From an uncultured Tenacibaculum sp. (GTDB taxonomy: Bacteria > Bacteroidota > Bacteroidia > Flavobacteriales > Flavobacteriaceae), in the NCBI GenBank assembly GCA_947497895.1, contig CANMIL010000005.1:186001-250000 (forward strand): a stretch of 64,000 nucleotides of DNA. The letters are read 5' to 3'. Under the pieces are notes generated by a model that was not told the DNA's origin, made no database searches, and saw nothing but the letters and a program-made list of their open reading frames with translations. Below, one piece after another: positions 62,508-64,000 of the stretch; the first letter of the stretch is position 1, and every line of letters begins with the position of its first letter. Made by a program: the position numbers and the translations under genes.

Positions 62508-63962
62508 ATGGAACACGTTGAGAAAGTAATTGATGAAAAAAAGCAAGGAAAGCCTTTATTAACTGATCAGAAAGAAGGAAATAATAAAAAGCTTTTCATT
62601 GAAAGTTATGGATGTCAAATGAATATGAATGACAGCGAGATTGTGGCATCTATTCTTGCTGAACAAGGCTTTAATACAACTGGTAATATAGAAGAAGCCG
62701 ATCTTGTATTAATGAATACTTGTTCAATTCGCGAAAAGGCAGAACAAACTGTTAGACATAGACTTCAAAAATATAACCATGCAAAGAAACACAATCCGAA
62801 AATGAAGGTTGGTGTTTTAGGATGTATGGCAGAAAGATTAAAGACTAAGTTTTTAGAAGAAGAAAAAATTGTAGATCTAGTAGTTGGACCAGATGCATAC
62901 CGAGATTTACCTAATTTGGTAGAAGAAGTTGAAGCAGGAAGAGACGCTATCAATGTTATTTTATCTAAAGAAGAAACCTATGCTGATGTTTCTCCTGTAA
63001 GATTAAATTCTAACGGAGTTTCAGCCTTTGTCTCAATCACTCGTGGTTGTGACAACATGTGTACCTTTTGTGTTGTTCCTTTTACTCGTGGTCGTGAGCG
63101 AAGTCGTGACCCTCAAAGTATCATAAGTGAAATTCGCTCAATGCAAGAAAAAAACTATAAAGAAATCACTTTACTTGGTCAAAATGTTGATTCATATTTA
63201 TGGTACGGAGGAGGACTAAAAAAGGATTTCAAAAAGGCATCAGAAATGGCAAAAGCCACTGCTGTTGATTTTGCTCAGTTACTTGACATGTGTGCTAACG
63301 AATTCCCTAAAATGCGTTTTCGTTTCTCAACTTCAAATCCACAGGACATGACATTAGATGTAATTCATGTTATGGCAAAACATAGAAACATCTGTAAATA
63401 TATCCACCTTCCAATTCAAAGTGGTAGTAACGCTATGCTTAAAGCAATGAATCGTTTACACACTAGAGAGGAATATTTGGAATTGGTAAAAAATATTTAT
63501 GAAATAATCCCAGAAATGCACTTAAGTCAGGATATGATTGCTGGATTCTGTGGAGAAACAGAAGAAGATCATAAAGACACTCTTGATTTAATGGAGCAGG
63601 TGAAATATAGTTTCGGTTTCATGTTTGCTTATTCCGAAAGACCTGGAACTTTAGCTGCTAAAAAAATGGAGGATGACATTCCTTTAGACATAAAGAAACG
63701 TCGCTTACAAGAAATCATTAATCTACAACAAGATCACAGTTTATTTAGAGCAAAGGAACATGTTGGAAAAGTTCAGGAAGTTCTAATTGAAGGGACTTCT
63801 AAGAAGAATGCTAACGAATGGAAAGGACGTAATACCCAAAACACTGTTGTAGTTTTCCCTAAAGAACATTATAAAATGGGAGATTTTGTGAACGTAAAAA
63901 TTGAAGATTGTACATCTACAACGTTAAAAGGAACCGCTGTTGGGTATTCAGATAACAACTAA
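62508..63962 (+). CDS. miaB: tRNA-2-methylthio-N6-dimethylallyladenosine synthase
   Basis: A 484-residue radical SAM methylthiotransferase. The N-terminal UPF0004 domain has its three cluster cysteines in SYGCQMNMND, NTCSIREKAE and LGCMAERLK. The radical SAM cluster motif CxxxCxxC is in RGCDNMCTFCVVPFTRGRERSR (about residue 180). A TRAM domain ends the protein (about 405-480). It adds a methylthio group to i6A37 of tRNA using two iron-sulfur clusters and SAM. Divergent from topA; followed by a small terminator. Confidence 0.96.
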   Translation: MEHVEKVIDEKKQGKPLLTDQKEGNNKKLFIESYGCQMNMNDSEIVASILAEQGFNTTGNIEEADLVLMNTCSIREKAEQTVRHRLQKYNHAKKHNPKMKVGVLGCMAERLKTKFLEEEKIVDLVVGPDAYRDLPNLVEEVEAGRDAINVILSKEETYADVSPVRLNSNGVSAFVSITRGCDNMCTFCVVPFTRGRERSRDPQSIISEIRSMQEKNYKEITLLGQNVDSYLWYGGGLKKDFKKASEMAKATAVDFAQLLDMCANEFPKMRFRFSTSNPQDMTLDVIHVMAKHRNICKYIHLPIQSGSNAMLKAMNRLHTREEYLELVKNIYEIIPEMHLSQDMIAGFCGETEEDHKDTLDLMEQVKYSFGFMFAYSERPGTLAAKKMEDDIPLDIKKRRLQEIINLQQDHSLFRAKEHVGKVQEVLIEGTSKKNANEWKGRNTQNTVVVFPKEHYKMGDFVNVKIEDCTSTTLKGTAVGYSDNN

Positions 63963-63976
63963 ATAGAAAATTGAAG

Positions 63977-63997
63977 AAAGCCTAAATGTCAGGCTTT
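63977..63997 (+). terminator. Intrinsic terminator after miaB
   Basis: A 7-bp stem (AAAGCCT, loop TAAATGT-like, AGGCTTT) with T-rich tail begins 14 bases after the miaB stop; it runs to the window edge. Confidence 0.65.
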
Positions 63998-64000
63998 TCT

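Noticed and set aside
1..64000. Prophage, integrative element or genomic island borders
   Set aside because: No integrase, transposase, tRNA gene with flanking repeats or phage structural gene was seen; base composition looks even by eye.

Overview
The window is AT-rich chromosomal DNA from a member of the Flavobacteriaceae (Bacteroidota). Three things point there: the type IX secretion and gliding motor operon gldKLMN, a sulfatase with a type IX C-terminal sorting tail, and promoter elements of the TAnnTTTG type. Gene content resembles marine genera such as Tenacibaculum, but genus is inference. I saw no tRNA, rRNA, CRISPR array, insertion sequence or prophage; this is ordinary chromosome with accessory islands.

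Layout. 1-1519 (minus): sulfate assimilation (Rrf2 regulator, DUF2061 membrane protein, cysH, start of cysD). 1727-3402: a COG0523 metallochaperone GTPase and a short Crp/Fnr regulator. 3484-22392: an accessory stretch of mostly single genes: sulfatase, epimerase, esterase, type II NADH dehydrogenase, GNAT, M43 protease, methyltransferase, GH5 lipoprotein, two AraC-type regulators flanking a membrane protein and a duplicated-domain lipoprotein, two serine beta-lactamase-like hydrolases, a glyoxalase-like protein and a three-gene unknown operon. 22553-28832 (minus): methionine/threonine operon behind a SAM-I riboswitch, with metY, a single-chain MetX-aspartokinase-homoserine dehydrogenase fusion, and metZ. 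30831-37099 (minus): a LytS/LytTR two-component pair, then a gamma-carbonic anhydrase gene preceded by a 7-bp tandem repeat, a GCS2-type glutamate-cysteine ligase homologue and an ATP-grasp-like ligase. 37357-39248: secreted SIMPL and VWA proteins. 39380-48624: nitrate assimilation, with a leftward nrtABCD-type transporter and, rightward, a NarL-like regulator and a single-chain nitrate reductase carrying its own FAD and [2Fe-2S] reductase domains. 48626-53888: glucosaminidase, ACC-deaminase-like enzyme, ABC-F ATPase, DUF983 protein and FAD oxidoreductase. 53971-62301 (minus): gldN, gldM, gldL, gldK, an arginase-fold protein with a damaged metal site, and topA. 62508-63962: miaB.

How the parts work together. 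Sulfate reduction (cysD, cysH) would yield sulfide for the two homoserine-ester sulfhydrylases (metY, metZ), whose ester substrate comes from the fused aspartokinase-homoserine dehydrogenase-acyltransferase; SAM closes the loop through the riboswitch. The nitrate island takes up nitrate and reduces it to nitrite; no nitrite reductase is in the window. The gld operon encodes the motor and core of the machine that would export the sorting-tailed sulfatase.

Most interesting items: (i) the GCS2 + ATP-grasp pair, a candidate route to an undescribed gamma-glutamyl-type metabolite; (ii) three copies of TACGTA-N4-TACGTA in the nitrate island, matching the 16-bp layout of NarL 7-2-7 sites, next to a NarL-family regulator that has lost its phosphorylation residues; (iii) the arginase-fold protein beside gldK that lacks three of six metal ligands; (iv) the MetX-AK-HSD fusion; (v) the 7-bp repeat just before the gamma-carbonic anhydrase start codon.
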